Source: Chionis minor
Lineage: Eukaryota; Chordata; Aves; Charadriiformes; Chionididae
NCBI GenBank assembly: GCA_013398295.1
Contig: VZSF01001075.1
Span: 1,612,001-1,676,000 of the forward strand
Length of the DNA: 64,000 bases
Direction of reading: 5' to 3'
In this document: in pieces, positions 61,984 to 64,000 of the stretch
Layout of the letters: each line of letters begins with the position of its first letter
How positions within the stretch are numbered: the stretch's first letter is position 1
Notes under the pieces: model-generated
Seen by the model: only the letters and a program-made list of their open reading frames with translations
Databases searched by the model: none
What the model was told of the DNA's origin: nothing
Made by a program: the position numbers and the translations under genes

Positions 61984-62220
61984 ATGCTAGGTACAAGTAA
62001 TACTGAAGGAGTAGAAAATGGACTAGCAATTAAAGTGGAAGCTAGCATAGAAGGTCTGGTTGCAATTCCAGTATATACAACTGATGAACACTGGTCGTTG
62101 ATCCTTGATTTAGTTCTGTTTTCTTTGCTGATGATCTGTTTCTATAAAAAATTAACAGAATCTTTAAATACACCCAAGGAGGAACACTTTTTTCCCCCCT
62201 GTTCTGGAGAAAATCGGTGA
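61984..62220 (+). CDS. Small unrecognised open frame with one membrane segment
   Basis: Seventy-eight codons from ATG to TGA, with stops close upstream. The product has an acidic/neutral N-terminal half, then a hydrophobic segment at about residues 38-54 ('SLILDLVLFSLLMICFY'). It is followed by KK and a polar tail, which fits a single-pass membrane topology. An AATAAA lies 28 nt after the stop. The context of the ATG is not a good Kozak match, and I know no family like it. Internal possible acceptors are not in phase with the candidate exon at 61.3 kb. It may well be a chance frame. Confidence 0.15.
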   Translation: MLGTSNTEGVENGLAIKVEASIEGLVAIPVYTTDEHWSLILDLVLFSLLMICFYKKLTESLNTPKEEHFFPPCSGENR

Positions 62221-62247
62221 ATCAAGATGAAAACAGTGTCTCAGTTT

Positions 62248-62253
62248 AATAAA
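62248..62253 (+). terminator. AATAAA polyadenylation signal candidate
   Basis: AATAAA 28 nt after the stop of the 78-codon frame, followed within about 25 nt by a G/T-bearing segment. The hexamer is common in AT-rich DNA, so this is weak evidence. Confidence 0.2.
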
Positions 62254-64000
62254 TGTATTTATTTTCACACACGGTGTTTCATCAGAGTACTAACATATTC
62301 TTTGGTTTTCTTTGCTGCTGCTGTATGTATAATTAAATGAATGGTGGGGTTATGTATTCAGTGGCAATAGAAAGATTTCTACAAGCTGATTTAAATTCAC
62401 TGGAGAGAGAGAGAGCGACAAAGATATAAAATTATATTTATTTGAATGATGCATTGGGCTACGGTGGGTTTAAACAGTGTTGCAACTAGCACAAACAAGC
62501 AGGTTCTGTGAATACCATTTTAAATTGAAGAGCACGTTCTCACAGCCTTCGTTGTAGAATTTCTTCCTAAATTACTGGTAATTTCCTGTGCTCTCAGAGA
62601 GCTATATAATCATATGTGGTCAAAACATTGTACTGGGAAGCCTAATAGAAAATGAATTCAACAAAACCGTGTTTCCATGAACCCAAAACTGTAGCATAAG
62701 GTCAAGAATGAAAATGGCAAATTTATGAGATAGTATTTGGCTGATTTTTGACAAAGGGAAGGTTTTTGCATGGTGGCTAATAGTAAACTGTTGTGTTTAA
62801 TGTCTTGAAGGTGCCTGTTTTGCCGCGAAGATCTTAACCTCCTGGTTAGCTGCTTATTCCTATTATATAAAAAAACCCAGTCCTAGTTCCAAATAAAGAA
62901 TGAACTCTTGCGAGCACAAGGGGGGGTGAATTTGCACATGACTTCTGCAGTGCTCTCTCCATTTTGAACAGCTGATTTCCGAAATAGTTCCTTATCCGGA
63001 AGCTGCTTTGTAATGTTTTGCTGGCTGTGCAGAGGATAAGCTATCTTTAAGTCTCCCTTTTGTCTCTCATTATATCTGAGAGAGAGAGAAATAGACATTT
63101 TAGTATGTTCCTGAGGTTTTTGTGTACGCAAGAAGAAGGGTTTATTGTTTCCCTTTTTCCATACAGGAAATAATTATAGCTTATTAAAAATCAGTCAAGG
63201 ATCTTGAGATGTAAAGACACTTTCTAAGTGTTTTTTCATTCTCTAATTCTTACATGCATATGGTATTTTGTAGAATTACAGTACAATGCCTTAAACTGAC
63301 AAAAGCTACTGAAAACGTAATTTTAACAAAGCTGAAAAATCACCTGTAAGAAACGCAGGATCTAGCTACAGGGGGGTTTTGTGTTTTTTCTTTCAGGGTA
63401 ATATTTTATTTCACAAGCATTTACTGCTTCTAAAGGCTTGTAAAGTAAAGAAGAGATTTTTATGTAGCTATTGTATTTTGCTTTCTTCAAATCTAGAATG
63501 TCTTGGCTCTAAATATTTTTTTAATGTAAAACTTACTCCTGTTGTGACTTAGTTTGGTTTGGAGCAGTTATCACTGAAACATTTGTCCCCTTATCTTTTG
63601 AGTTTGAAACTTGAAAATATTAAGGCTTGATGGTGAGACCAAACAAAAGACATTCAGTGATCCTAGTATGACGCTAGTTTCATTTTAGGATGCCCAATTT
63701 TCACTTAAAGAATTGCACTTAAAGCATGTTAAAGGCGATCTAAATGGGGACCTTCTGCTTTAAGCATGCTTTGTATTTCATGAAAGGCTTGTTCTGCACC
63801 TAGTCAACTGCATCATCTAAGCATTTTTTAATGAATAAAAACAGATTAAAGCAACATATTGAGAAGTAGCTGCTCATTAATCTGCTGTGCTATTGTACTC
63901 TTATATGGGATGAGTCATAAGCTATTGAGGAAAAATCACAAACTCTTTCATTTTATTAAAATATTAGAAGCTAATTTATTCTAGTGCTATTTGGCTGCAG
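62254..64000. other. Non-coding stretch; short GA microsatellite
   Basis: AT-rich unique sequence. A GA-repeat of about six units lies at 62403-62415, with another short one near 63077-63088. No gene is seen up to the end of the window. Confidence 0.5.

Noticed and set aside
1..64000. Prokaryotic-type features (operons, CRISPR arrays, insertion sequences, riboswitches)
   Set aside because: No long contiguous coding frames, no direct-repeat/spacer pattern and no ribosome binding sites; CR1 LINEs show that this is avian nuclear DNA.

Overview
This is nuclear DNA from a bird, and it is almost entirely non-coding. The bird assignment rests on 5'-truncated CR1 LINEs with the typical avian 3' end: the 'ggtcccttccaaccca' block followed by short ATTCTRTG-type repeats. 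They lie at 1240-1610 and 6305-6552 (+) and 7709-7797 (-). I cannot tell the species, chromosome or host gene. By eye the sequence is AT-rich (about 60%), repeat-poor and full of short chance ORFs. It fits a gene desert or the inside of a very long intron. No bacterial, phage, CRISPR, rRNA or tRNA feature is present.

Layout: 1-8 kb holds three CR1 copies and a possible ancient tRNA-derived SINE remnant. 8-16 kb is featureless apart from one inverted repeat. 15.9-16.7 kb is an LTR-like block (minus strand) of endogenous-retrovirus type. 17.5-18.5 kb carries the longest open frame of the window (minus strand, 189 stop-free codons), unrecognised, with a possible 3' splice site and a downstream AATAAA. 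20.4-20.7 kb and 31.6-32.0 kb hold old, decayed CR1/L3-type LINE pieces in opposite orientations. 23.5 and 24.2 kb share a diverged 50-bp direct repeat. 31.2-31.4 kb is a 155-base tract with no T at all. 40.3 kb has a five-run G-quadruplex motif. 44.9 and 49.1 kb hold MIR-like (CORE-SINE) fragments in opposite orientations, bracketing a stretch that could be searched for conserved non-coding elements. 53.1 kb has a perfect PAR-bZIP/D-box octamer next to a perfect 16-bp palindrome. 56.2-56.7 kb is the only GC/CpG-rich island; it has a TATA box upstream and a good 5' splice site downstream, so it may be a small promoter plus first exon (lncRNA or retroelement). 61.25-61.44 kb has two acceptor/donor pairs in one open frame, including an 81-nt stop-free mini-intron. 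61.98-62.25 kb is a 78-codon ORF with one membrane segment and a close AATAAA.

No gene can be named with confidence. The parts do not form an evident pathway or operon, and I found no convincing undescribed system. The best leads are the 17.9-18.4 kb ORF, the 56.2 kb promoter-like island and the 61.3 kb splice-site cluster. All three need homology or RNA evidence that I cannot obtain here.
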